DNA from: an uncultured archaeon | GTDB taxonomy: Archaea > Nanobdellota > Nanobdellia > Woesearchaeales > UBA583 | Direction: 5' to 3' | Length of the DNA stretch: 41,704 bases | Assembly: GCA_937138345.1 (NCBI GenBank) | Contig: CAKZOW010000058.1 | Span: 1-41,704 of the forward strand | Shown here: piece by piece, positions 33,824-41,183 of the stretch | Layout of the letters: the number at the start of each line of letters is the position of its first letter | Position numbering within the stretch: position 1 is the first letter of the stretch | Program-made: the position numbers and the translations under genes | The notes under the pieces: model-generated | Told to the model about the DNA's origin: nothing | The model's input: only the letters and a program-made list of their open reading frames with translations | The model's database searches: none

Positions 33824-33836
33824 CCGGGAAGGATCA
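33824..33836 (+). repeat. Right attachment core (attR)
   Basis: CCGGGAAGGATCA, 13-bp copy of the tRNA-Val 3' end. Followed by chromosomal sequence, beginning with what is probably the original tRNA-Val terminator. Confidence 0.88.
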
Positions 33837-33847
33837 CTTAATGATTG

Positions 33848-33867
33848 CGGTTCTCGTAAGAGAGCCG
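33848..33867 (+). terminator. Hairpin just outside the element (old tRNA-Val terminator)
   Basis: CGGTTCTC-GTAA-GAGAGCCG, an 8-bp stem with one G-T pair. Before integration it would have lain about 12 bp after tRNA-Val. Confidence 0.45.
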
Positions 33868-33967
33868 AAGGCATTACATTATTCTCAAATAAAAAACTAA
33901 TTTTGTATTTTTACTCTATTTTACTTGAAACATTATATTTATATACTTAGAAGTACTATAATTAGAA

Positions 33968-34537
33968 ATGAGTAAAAAAATTTGTATAATAAATAATTAC
34001 ACTAAAAGAATAGATGATATTAAAGCTTTATTTGAACATAGTGTGGTTGAAGTTATTGATTTAGATGATTTTTTGTTTTCAAAACACTATAAACACTATG
34101 ATAAATTTGTTCTCTCTGGTGGTTCAAAGTATTCTCTTTTAGAGCATGAAGAGAAATTCAAAGAAGTAATTACATTAGTTGAAAAATCAAAAAAACCTAT
34201 TTTAGGTATTAGTTTAGGTTTTGAAATTATTGGATTTACTTTCGATGAGATCTTAGAAAAAGCAGTTGGTTTTGGTTCAGGAATTAGACAAATTAAAGTA
34301 AAAAATAGCGAAGATGTTTTAATGCAGAATGTAGACTCCATCTTTGTAGCAGCCGAAGCACATAAATGGTACTTCTCAGGGCTTAAATCAATGGATATTT
34401 TAGCTTCTTCACAAAAAGGTATAGAAATTGCAAAACATCCAACAAAACCAATTTATGGAGTACAGTTTCATCCAGAAATTGATATTGGTGATAAGAATTC
34501 AAAGCAAATTATTGAAAATTTTGAGAAATTAATGTAA
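33968..34537 (+). CDS. Class I glutamine amidotransferase-like protein lacking the catalytic Cys
   Basis: 189 residues, similar in length and layout to the GATase subunit of archaeal GMP synthase (GuaAa). The nucleophile elbow, normally GICLGxQ, reads GISLGFE, so Cys is replaced by Ser82. The later catalytic pair is kept (VQFHPE, His168 and Glu170). Also seen are FVLSGGSKYS near residue 50 and EAHKWYFSG. Glutaminase activity by the usual mechanism is unlikely. It may be a regulatory paralogue, or bind ligands without hydrolysis. No GMP synthase ATPase subunit is in the window. Confidence 0.75.
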   Translation: MSKKICIINNYTKRIDDIKALFEHSVVEVIDLDDFLFSKHYKHYDKFVLSGGSKYSLLEHEEKFKEVITLVEKSKKPILGISLGFEIIGFTFDEILEKAVGFGSGIRQIKVKNSEDVLMQNVDSIFVAAEAHKWYFSGLKSMDILASSQKGIEIAKHPTKPIYGVQFHPEIDIGDKNSKQIIENFEKLM

Positions 34538-34598
34538 TATTCTATTTTTTTACTATTAATAGTATTCTATAATAAGAAAAAATGTTTTTTTAGTTTAT

Positions 34599-36578
34599 TT
34601 ATAACATAAATAAACTCACGATAATTAATAAAATAATGAATACTAATCCTGCACCTAGGTATACTGTTGTGTTCTCGAATTCTTCACCAAATAATTCTAT
34701 AGTTGAGTTACTTGTTTCATTACCAGAATTAATTCCAGTATTATTTAAATCTTCAAATTCAATTCCTGTATTTCCTTGTGAAGCACAGTCTTGTACTCTA
34801 ATTGTATTACTTACTTCTTTTTGATCTTTTGATCTAATTGTATGAACAACTTCATATGTTCCAGCTTCTAGATTTGATACATCAAGTACATTTCTAAATG
34901 AATAATCATCATCTGTATTTAAATCAATTTCATTTGTAGTTGATTGAATTCCAGTTCCTACAATCTCACTTGTAATTGCAACTTCATCATCGTATTGTCC
35001 TAAATTTTCAACTCTAATACTTGCATAAATACTGGAGTCACATTTAATTACATTAGGTGATACGGAGTATGATTGCACGTTTATGAAATATGGTTCTCTA
35101 TCGATTCTAATTGATTCTATTTCAGTTATTTCTTGATCTCCATTATCATAAGTTACAGTAATTTCAATTGCTTTTTGACCATCTTGTGCATCCTCTGGAA
35201 TAATGAATCTGAGTCTTTTTGTAATCTCATCATTTACATCAAGTAGGAATGTATCTGTTGTTTGATCTAAGTCTGATTGAGCAACATCAATATCATTAAT
35301 TATTGCTTCAATTCTAACATCTCTAAATACTTGATTCCCTTGGTTTGCTAGAGTAATTTCTAAATCTAAGATTTCATCTGGTTTGATACTCTCAGGTAAT
35401 GTGATTGATTGAATATACACGTCACCAGTTACTTTAATTTCAACTCTAATTTCATCGAGCTCTTCATCATCTCTATTTAAAATTCTAATATCTCCAGAGT
35501 ATGTTCCTTGAGCTAAGTCTTCAGGAATTGTAATGTCTAAATCAATTTCAATTTCATCATCTTCATCTAATGTAAATCTTCCAGGTTCTGAGAAACTAAA
35601 TGCTGAGATTGGAAGTACATTTGATCCACTTTCTTGAGTAAATTCTTCTTCAATTTCTAAAATTAATCCTTCAACAGTATTTGCACCATTGTTTTTAATT
35701 TCTAATTCTAAATCATTGATTGTATTTCCAGGTTCTTCATTAACTTTAATTGGATTTGAATTTGTAAATTCAATTTCTTCTTCATCGGAAAATGTTTCAA
35801 CTTCAATTCTATATACTTCCGTAATAATATTGTTATCAGGATCTCTTGCAGTAATTGTTAAATCTCCTCTATAACTATCAACATCAATATTTCCAATATC
35901 GAATCTAAAGTCTGAATCTCTTGATTCCCCTACATCAAGTTCATCAATTTCAAAGTCATTAATATCTCTGTTTTCAACTTCTACGTCAGAATCATCAATA
36001 TCATCTTCGTCTCCTTCTAAGTTATCCATATCGTATTCAATATCAGTTAACATAACATTTCCATTGTTTACAATTTCAATTGAATCAAATCTTGTAGTTT
36101 CATCAATCTCAACTTCTGTAAATGTTATTACATTTCCTGATATTACATCACCAATTAATACGAATGAAGCTTCATTTACTGTTGGTATTTCAACAGTTAC
36201 ACTAAAACTAATTGCTTCACTTTGTGTGTTATTCTCTGAATTTTCTACTACTACTGAACCAGTAAAAGTACCCTCTTCGCTTTGGGTATTATATGTTAAA
36301 TCAATAGTTTGGCTCTCTCCTTCATTTAAAGTTACAGAGCTACTAGATAAACTAAGAGTTAATGAATTAGCACCATCAGTTGCATCTTCTTCACTTAAAT
36401 CAATGGTAATTGATTCATTTCCAGTATTTACAACCTCAATAGATAATGTTCTATCGACATTAGTAGATTGAGTTCCATCATTTAAATCTGCATTAATAGA
36501 AAAACTTTGAGCAGAAAAACCTACACTAATTGCTAGTAGGGTAGCAATTAAGATATGAAATATATATTTGATATTCAT
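34599..36578 (-). CDS. Large acidic surface protein with Ig-like repeats and C-terminal anchor
   Basis: 659 residues. Signal peptide MNIKYIFHILIATLLAISVGFSAQS. Repeated beta-sandwich domains of the NEW3/CARDB kind, seen as recurring phrases such as SIEVVNTGNESITIDL, IEIVNNGNVMLTDIEYD, LEIKNNGANTVEGL, ITLANQGNQVFRDV and IRVENLGQYDDEV, each near 100 residues apart. A Gly/Asn/Thr-rich linker and a final helix (YLGAGLVFIILLIIVSLFML) anchor it. Very rich in Asp and Glu. Likely a cell-envelope or S-layer-associated protein. Confidence 0.82.
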   Translation of the reverse strand: MNIKYIFHILIATLLAISVGFSAQSFSINADLNDGTQSTNVDRTLSIEVVNTGNESITIDLSEEDATDGANSLTLSLSSSSVTLNEGESQTIDLTYNTQSEEGTFTGSVVVENSENNTQSEAISFSVTVEIPTVNEASFVLIGDVISGNVITFTEVEIDETTRFDSIEIVNNGNVMLTDIEYDMDNLEGDEDDIDDSDVEVENRDINDFEIDELDVGESRDSDFRFDIGNIDVDSYRGDLTITARDPDNNIITEVYRIEVETFSDEEEIEFTNSNPIKVNEEPGNTINDLELEIKNNGANTVEGLILEIEEEFTQESGSNVLPISAFSFSEPGRFTLDEDDEIEIDLDITIPEDLAQGTYSGDIRILNRDDEELDEIRVEIKVTGDVYIQSITLPESIKPDEILDLEITLANQGNQVFRDVRIEAIINDIDVAQSDLDQTTDTFLLDVNDEITKRLRFIIPEDAQDGQKAIEITVTYDNGDQEITEIESIRIDREPYFINVQSYSVSPNVIKCDSSIYASIRVENLGQYDDEVAITSEIVGTGIQSTTNEIDLNTDDDYSFRNVLDVSNLEAGTYEVVHTIRSKDQKEVSNTIRVQDCASQGNTGIEFEDLNNTGINSGNETSNSTIELFGEEFENTTVYLGAGLVFIILLIIVSLFML

Positions 36579-36715
36579 TTTATTATGTTTAGACTTTTGA
36601 GAGTCGTAGTTATTACTACTTAATAGATACTAATTTATAAATGTTTTGATTTAATAAGAAAAAAAGTAAAAAAACAATATTTTTTTTACTATGGTTTTTT
36701 TACGAAAATTGATTT

Positions 36716-36880
36716 TTATTCGCTTCTAGAGGCTATTTCTTCAATTTTTTTTAATAATTCGCCTTCATAGAGAATTCCTTTTTCCTCAAGTAATTCAACT
36801 AATGCATCAATTCTTGTGTGCACTTCATCAATTAAATCATAGTTATCATTTACAACAATTTCTTCTTTTTGATTTGCCAT
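36716..36880 (-). CDS. Small acidic helical protein, 54 residues
   Basis: Short frame on the minus strand: MANQKEEIVVNDNYDLIDEV, HTRIDALVELLEEKGIL, then GELLKKIEEIASRSE. It is helical, acidic and in good codon context, and a TATA element (TTTTTATATAATC on the minus strand, around 36898-36910) lies about 25 bp before the ATG. Fills an otherwise empty intergenic stretch. Function unknown; the pattern suggests a small helical dimer. Confidence 0.65.
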   Translation of the reverse strand: MANQKEEIVVNDNYDLIDEVHTRIDALVELLEEKGILYEGELLKKIEEIASRSE

Positions 36881-36993
36881 AGTATTTTTAGTTCACGATT
36901 ATATAAAAATCTATCTCTTTTTTTTAGTTACTCTAAGGTAAAACAAAAAAATTATATATTGTATTTTCAAGCAGATTACTCAGCTAAAGCAAA

Positions 36994-37251
36994 ATGAGAG
37001 TTATTACCAGTTTATCTAAAAAATTTCAAAAACAATGTGATATCAATTCTTGTAATGAAGAACAATTAAACAAAATACTTCCTTATTGGTTTGAAAAAAT
37101 TGATGATATTTATTTTTCAAATTCTAATGATTCAATTGAGATTAAACTTGATGATTATGATAAACAACTTATTTTAAAATCTCGTGACTGTTTTGATAAA
37201 CTTAAATCTCTTTCTTTTAAAAAAAATATAACTATTGTTAATTTTACTTGA
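36994..37251 (+). CDS. Small soluble protein, unknown function
   Basis: 85 residues beginning MRVITSLSKKFQKQCDINSC. No signal peptide; two close Cys (CDINSC), then an alpha-beta pattern ending KKNITIVNFT. Divergent from the small acidic protein gene. Not recognised. Located just before the displaced alaS 5' end. Confidence 0.6.
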   Translation: MRVITSLSKKFQKQCDINSCNEEQLNKILPYWFEKIDDIYFSNSNDSIEIKLDDYDKQLILKSRDCFDKLKSLSFKKNITIVNFT

Positions 37252-37302
37252 TTTTTATCTATTTACTAGATACTTTTAAAAATAATTCTTTACCGTTCTT
37301 TA

Positions 37303-37341
37303 TATATTCAAAATGTCAGTTGTTAAAAAAATAAAAAAACA
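37303..37341 (+). pseudogene. Displaced copy of the alaS 5' end
   Basis: 39 bp identical to 37421-37459, including the ATG and the first nine codons (MSVVKKIKK). The copy then runs into the insert and stops after 25 codons (…RFLFRQS-stop). Here the gene start, not its end, is duplicated. Confidence 0.9.
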
Positions 37342-37420
37342 TACTCAACAATCTTTGATTCTTGGTCGTTTTTTATTTAGGCAATCATAATCATTAAAAA
37401 TAATAACATAAAATTATACT
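37342..37420. other. Short insert between the two alaS 5' ends
   Basis: 79 bp. Bases 37342-37368 (TACTCAACAATC...GATTCTTGGTCG) match 7131-7157 in the DP2 insert at 25 of 27 positions, same strand. The rest is AT-rich and must hold the present alaS promoter. Confidence 0.7.
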
Positions 37421-37430
37421 TATATTCAAA

Positions 37431-39194
37431 ATGTCAGTTGTTAAAAAAATAAAAAAACAAATTATTGAAGAAGCTTCATCACATCCAGAAAAATATTTCC
37501 CAGTTAAAACTTTGGAGGAAATGGGATTCAAGAGACAATCTTGTTCAAGTTGTGGAGTTAAGTTCTGGTCTTCAGTGGAGAGAGATGTTTGTGGGGATAC
37601 ATCATGTGTTGGAACTTATAGCTTTATCGGAGATACTCCTGCTAAGACACCAATGGAATTTACTCAAACATATACTTTATTTAGAGAATTTTTAGAACAA
37701 AGAGGATATACTGCGGTGAAAAGATTTCCAATTGTTGCTAGATGGAGAGATGATTTAGATTTTAATATTGCTTCAGTTATTGGTTTTCAACCTTATGTTA
37801 CAAAAGGACTTGTAGCTCCTCCTGCAGAATTAGTTGTAATTCCTCAAAACTGTTTGAGATTTGGAGATATTGATAATGTGGGATATACGGGGAGGCATGG
37901 TTCTAATTTTGTTATGATTGGTCAATTAGCATTTAAGAAACCTCAAGAATATGATCAGGCAAAATATGTAAAAGATTTAACTCAGTGGTTTACTGATGTT
38001 ATGAAAATTCCAAAAGAAGAACTTCAAATTCACGAAGATGCATGGGCAGGTGGTGGTGATTGCGGTCCATCAATTGAATTTTTCTCTCGTGGTTTGGAGC
38101 TTGGAAATCAAGTATATATGTGGTATGATATGAGTGAAGCTGAGGATATTTCTGAGTTGAAGGAATTGGATCTTAAAGTTTTAGATATGGGTATGGGTCT
38201 TGAGAGATGTTGTTGGTTTTCAAAAGGTTCTGTAAACCAATATGCGGCCACAATGCCTAGGGTCTGTGACTATTTATTTGAAAAAACAGGACTTAAACCA
38301 AATTGGGATCTCTATGAGAAATTTTTACCTCATTCAGGAAATTTAAATCTAGATGAGGTAGAAAATATTGATGAAGCATGGGAAGATGTTGCAAAAAGTA
38401 TTGGGGATATTTCAGTTGAAGAATTAAAAAATGAAATTGATCCTCTAGCAGGACTTTACTCTTTAGCAGATCATTCAAAAACTCTACTTTATGCTCTAAG
38501 TGATGGGGCTCTACCTTCAAATGTTAAGGGTGGATATAATCTAAGATTAGTGCTAAGACGTGCTCTTGATTTTATCTATAAGTATAGCTGGGATGTTGAT
38601 TTATTTGAATTAATTAAAATGCAGGCGGAAGATGTACAGGATTTGTATCCTGAATTTGAGCAAGAATTGTCAGGTATTAAGAAAATAATTGATCATGAAA
38701 TTAAAAAATTTCACGAACATAAAAGTAAAATTCAAAATACTGTTCAAAATTTAGTAAAGAAAAATAAACATCTCTCAAATGAAGATTTTGTTAAACTCTA
38801 TGTCTCAGATGGTATTACTCCTGAAGATATTAAGAAAGGTTATGAGAATAAAGGACAAACAATATCTATTCCTGCAAATTTTTTCACTCTTGTTAATGAA
38901 TTTTTTGAATCTCAAAAAGAATCAACTGGAAAGGCTAAAAAAAATGTATTGCTAGAATATATTGAAGGCTTACCTGAAACACAATTACTTTATTATGAAG
39001 ATAGCTACAAGGAATTTTTAGATGTTGAAATTTTGAAAGAATTTGAAGTTGAAGGAAGAAATTATATTGTTTTAGATAAAACTCTTTTTTATCCTACAGG
39101 TGGTGGACAAGCAAGCGATGTTGGTATGATTGGAGACAAGAAAGTAGTTGCAGTGACTAAGATTGGCAAGATTGTTTTACATGAAGTAAAATAA
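37431..39194 (+). CDS. alaS: Alanyl-tRNA synthetase, N-terminal catalytic half only (split gene)
   Basis: 587 residues against about 900 in complete archaeal AlaRS. Archaeal N-terminal zinc motif CSSCGVKFW...CGDTSC, class II catalytic core (RWRDDLDF, GGGDCGPSIEFF, LELGNQVYMWY, MGMGLERCCWF), then the tRNA-binding helical domain (ALSDGALPSNVKGGYNLRLVLRRAL). The protein stops at the start of the editing domain (LDKTLFYPTGGGQASDVG ... KIVLHEVK). The HxxxH/CxxxH editing site and C-Ala domain are absent. The next gene is on the other strand, so no frameshift explains this. The missing half must be elsewhere, as in Nanoarchaeum equitans, or editing is lost. Confidence 0.93.
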   Translation: MSVVKKIKKQIIEEASSHPEKYFPVKTLEEMGFKRQSCSSCGVKFWSSVERDVCGDTSCVGTYSFIGDTPAKTPMEFTQTYTLFREFLEQRGYTAVKRFPIVARWRDDLDFNIASVIGFQPYVTKGLVAPPAELVVIPQNCLRFGDIDNVGYTGRHGSNFVMIGQLAFKKPQEYDQAKYVKDLTQWFTDVMKIPKEELQIHEDAWAGGGDCGPSIEFFSRGLELGNQVYMWYDMSEAEDISELKELDLKVLDMGMGLERCCWFSKGSVNQYAATMPRVCDYLFEKTGLKPNWDLYEKFLPHSGNLNLDEVENIDEAWEDVAKSIGDISVEELKNEIDPLAGLYSLADHSKTLLYALSDGALPSNVKGGYNLRLVLRRALDFIYKYSWDVDLFELIKMQAEDVQDLYPEFEQELSGIKKIIDHEIKKFHEHKSKIQNTVQNLVKKNKHLSNEDFVKLYVSDGITPEDIKKGYENKGQTISIPANFFTLVNEFFESQKESTGKAKKNVLLEYIEGLPETQLLYYEDSYKEFLDVEILKEFEVEGRNYIVLDKTLFYPTGGGQASDVGMIGDKKVVAVTKIGKIVLHEVK

Positions 39195-39201
39195 TTTTTA
39201 A

Positions 39202-39705
39202 TTATTTTTTCTTAAGCATAAAACCTCTTTTTTTAAAAAAGGATAAGAATACTTCATATTGATTAGTTTCTTCAAACATTTTTTGATCACTAAATCCTTC
39301 TTTGGTGTATATTGAAATTAGATGAGAGCTAAGTAAATTTAAGTCACCATAAAACATTTCTTCAACTCTATTTAAGATGTATAATATAATTACTAAAATT
39401 GTTGTACCAACTACTCCTATAATTACATTAATTAAATTAATTACGTCATTTAAAAAAAAAATATCTGTAAATATTGCAGAAACAAATCCAAAATATAGAA
39501 GTATGTAAATTGTTCCTGTTGCAAATGAGAGTTTTCTCAAGGAGCTTATTCTATGATCTATGAGTCCTCTGATGTCTTCAAGTACTTTTTTATCTTTATT
39601 GTTATTTATTTTAATATTATCTTCTAAATTTTCAATATATCTATGAATTCTATCATATCGTGTTAATGGGATAGAATTAAACATTCTAAAAGTTGATCTA
39701 AACAT
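39202..39705 (-). CDS. Membrane protein with N- and C-terminal cytosolic helices, unknown function
   Basis: 167 residues. A charged helical N-part (RIHRYIENLEDNIKINNNKDKKVLEDIRGLIDHRISSLRK in pieces), two to three hydrophobic helices at about 62-112, then a charged tail. Not recognised. A TATA element lies about 26 bp before the ATG. Confidence 0.65.
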   Translation of the reverse strand: MFRSTFRMFNSIPLTRYDRIHRYIENLEDNIKINNNKDKKVLEDIRGLIDHRISSLRKLSFATGTIYILLYFGFVSAIFTDIFFLNDVINLINVIIGVVGTTILVIILYILNRVEEMFYGDLNLLSSHLISIYTKEGFSDQKMFEETNQYEVFLSFFKKRGFMLKKK

Positions 39706-39736
39706 AATATATTTAGATGTTTATGATTTATATATG

Positions 39737-39967
39737 TTATGAGTTTCTAGTATTATAATAATTTTTTATTCTTTCGTCCATGTATTCTTTTCTTCTCTCA
39801 TAATCTCTATCTTCTTTTGTAAACTCTAAAGGCCCATTATAGTATCCTTCTTTTGTAATTCTTTGCTCAAATACAATAGGATACCCTTCTCTTTCTTGGT
39901 TGTTTGCAGTTGTACATCCAGAGAATATAATGGAAACAATTAAAAGTATCGATATTATATTTTTCAT
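39737..39967 (-). CDS. Small lipoprotein, unknown function
   Basis: 76 residues. Signal MKNIISILLIVSIIFSGC with lipobox Cys18; the mature part is highly charged, ending RRKEYMDERIKNYYNTRNS. Its start overlaps the transporter stop by 4 bp (ATGA), so it is co-transcribed with and probably works near that transporter. Confidence 0.7.
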   Translation of the reverse strand: MKNIISILLIVSIIFSGCTTANNQEREGYPIVFEQRITKEGYYNGPLEFTKEDRDYERRKEYMDERIKNYYNTRNS

Positions 39968-41088
39968 AGTATTCTCTCCTTTTTTTTAGCTTCTAATTCG
40001 TATTTTTTATTTATTACATCTGCATACTCTTGTCTTAAAACTTCAGATTCTAATGCTCTGTATTTTTTTCTTTCTCTCTCTTCCCAAACAAATTTTCTAA
40101 TTCTTGGATTTTTTTTTGCAAATTCATAAAAAATTTCTTCAAAAAATACAATAAATGCTCCTAGTACAAAGGGCCCAAGGAGTAACCCATAGATACCAAA
40201 GAGTTCAATACCTCCTAAAATACTAATTAAAATAATTACTGGTCCGACTCTAGTCTTTCCGGAAATAAGATGCGGCAGAAGAATATTATCAATTGAAGAG
40301 ATTATAATTCCAAGTACGATTACGAGAGTTCCTATAATATAGTGTCCATGAAGAAATTCTAACCCTGCTATTGGTAACCATACTAATCCAGTTCCAACTA
40401 ATGGTAAAAATGAAATAAAAAACATTAAAAATGCCCATACAAACGCATTTTCAATTCCTAGTAATAAAAAACCTATGAGTCCTATTATTGCTTGAATAAA
40501 TCTAACTAAAATTTGTCCATAGATGATTCCATCAACGAGTTGTTTAAATCTATTCGAGAGAATTTTAAACTTTGTATCACCAAATACTTTTTTTAGAAAT
40601 AGTATTTCAAAATTATATTCACGTGAAAAATAATAATAAAAAAATACAATTAGAAATATTTGAAAAAGGAATTGGGGTATTTGTAGTACAACACTTGTTA
40701 TCATTTCTTGTGCTTTTTCTAAAAATAACTGATATTCTCCTACAAAATCAACTTCTAAATTATATTTCTCTAAAAAAAACTCATTTCCTTTTGAAAGGGA
40801 GCCTTCAACTTTTTGAGTATCAAGAGATAATATCTCATTTGAGAGCTGAACAAACATCATAAAAAAGGGGATTAGTATAAGAAAAAGAAACAAAAAAATT
40901 ATTAATAATGATGTTATTGTGTGGTTTTTTACATATTTTTTAAGTCTTGAGTATATTGGATATAATATATATACTAACAAAAAAGAAAAAATTAATGGTA
41001 CTAGGAAGCTCTCAATGATAAAATAGGATGTAATTAATGTTATGATAACACCAAACCCTAATGCAAGAGATTCTTTTTTCATTTCCAT
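39964..41088 (-). CDS. AI-2E family transporter (UPF0118)
   Basis: 374 residues with seven to eight helices. Family traits: two N-terminal helices separated by LVYILYPIYSRLKK, a long soluble stretch (about 90-130), then the paired re-entrant helices with LPLVGTGLVWLP and the C-terminal GIYGLLLGPFVLGAFIVFFEE. Members move diverse small molecules or ions; autoinducer-2 export is only one proposal. The charged tail (VWEERERKKYR...) is cytosolic. TATTTATAAA is centred about 25 bp before the ATG at 41088, supporting this start over the ATG two codons later. Confidence 0.88.
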   Translation of the reverse strand: MEMKKESLALGFGVIITLITSYFIIESFLVPLIFSFLLVYILYPIYSRLKKYVKNHTITSLLIIFLFLFLILIPFFMMFVQLSNEILSLDTQKVEGSLSKGNEFFLEKYNLEVDFVGEYQLFLEKAQEMITSVVLQIPQFLFQIFLIVFFYYYFSREYNFEILFLKKVFGDTKFKILSNRFKQLVDGIIYGQILVRFIQAIIGLIGFLLLGIENAFVWAFLMFFISFLPLVGTGLVWLPIAGLEFLHGHYIIGTLVIVLGIIISSIDNILLPHLISGKTRVGPVIILISILGGIELFGIYGLLLGPFVLGAFIVFFEEIFYEFAKKNPRIRKFVWEERERKKYRALESEVLRQEYADVINKKYELEAKKKERIL

Positions 41089-41183
41089 ATGACTATTAGT
41101 ATCTATAAATTTATAAATATTGCTTATTTTATGACTCTTTAGTGATACTTACTTTTATTAATTGTTTTTAATCTATTTAGTTT

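Larger units (their letters stand above)
25143..33836. mobile_element. Integrated element at tRNA-Val with Rep-helicase, integrase and multicopper oxidase cargo
   Basis: Bounded by direct repeats CCGGGAAGGATCA at 25143-25155 (inside tRNA-Val) and 33824-33836. The tRNA stays complete. Content from left: HUH-RecD Rep-helicase, candidate origin, frameshifted small gene, HEPN-like protein, multicopper oxidase module with its regulator, tyrosine integrase directly inside the right end. This matches integrated plasmids and viruses of archaea. No capsid, portal or conjugation gene is seen, so an integrative plasmid is the best reading. Both ends and the integrase appear intact, so it may still be able to excise. 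Confidence 0.9.

Noticed and set aside
25143-33836. The tRNA-Val element as a provirus.
   Set aside because: No capsid, portal, terminase, packaging ATPase or viral membrane protein was found.
6983-37459. Duplicated gene ends read as a CRISPR array or ordinary tandem repeats.
   Set aside because: Each repeat is specific to its own gene and occurs only twice; no regular repeat-spacer pattern and no cas genes.
6983-37459. Intein or intron insertion as cause of the terminal duplications.
   Set aside because: The inserts lie outside the complete reading frames and have no intein motifs or bulge-helix-bulge splice sites.
37252-39250. Truncated alaS as a frameshift or assembly error.
   Set aside because: No continuation of the editing domain is present in any frame after 39194; a convergent gene starts its stop codon 7 bp later.
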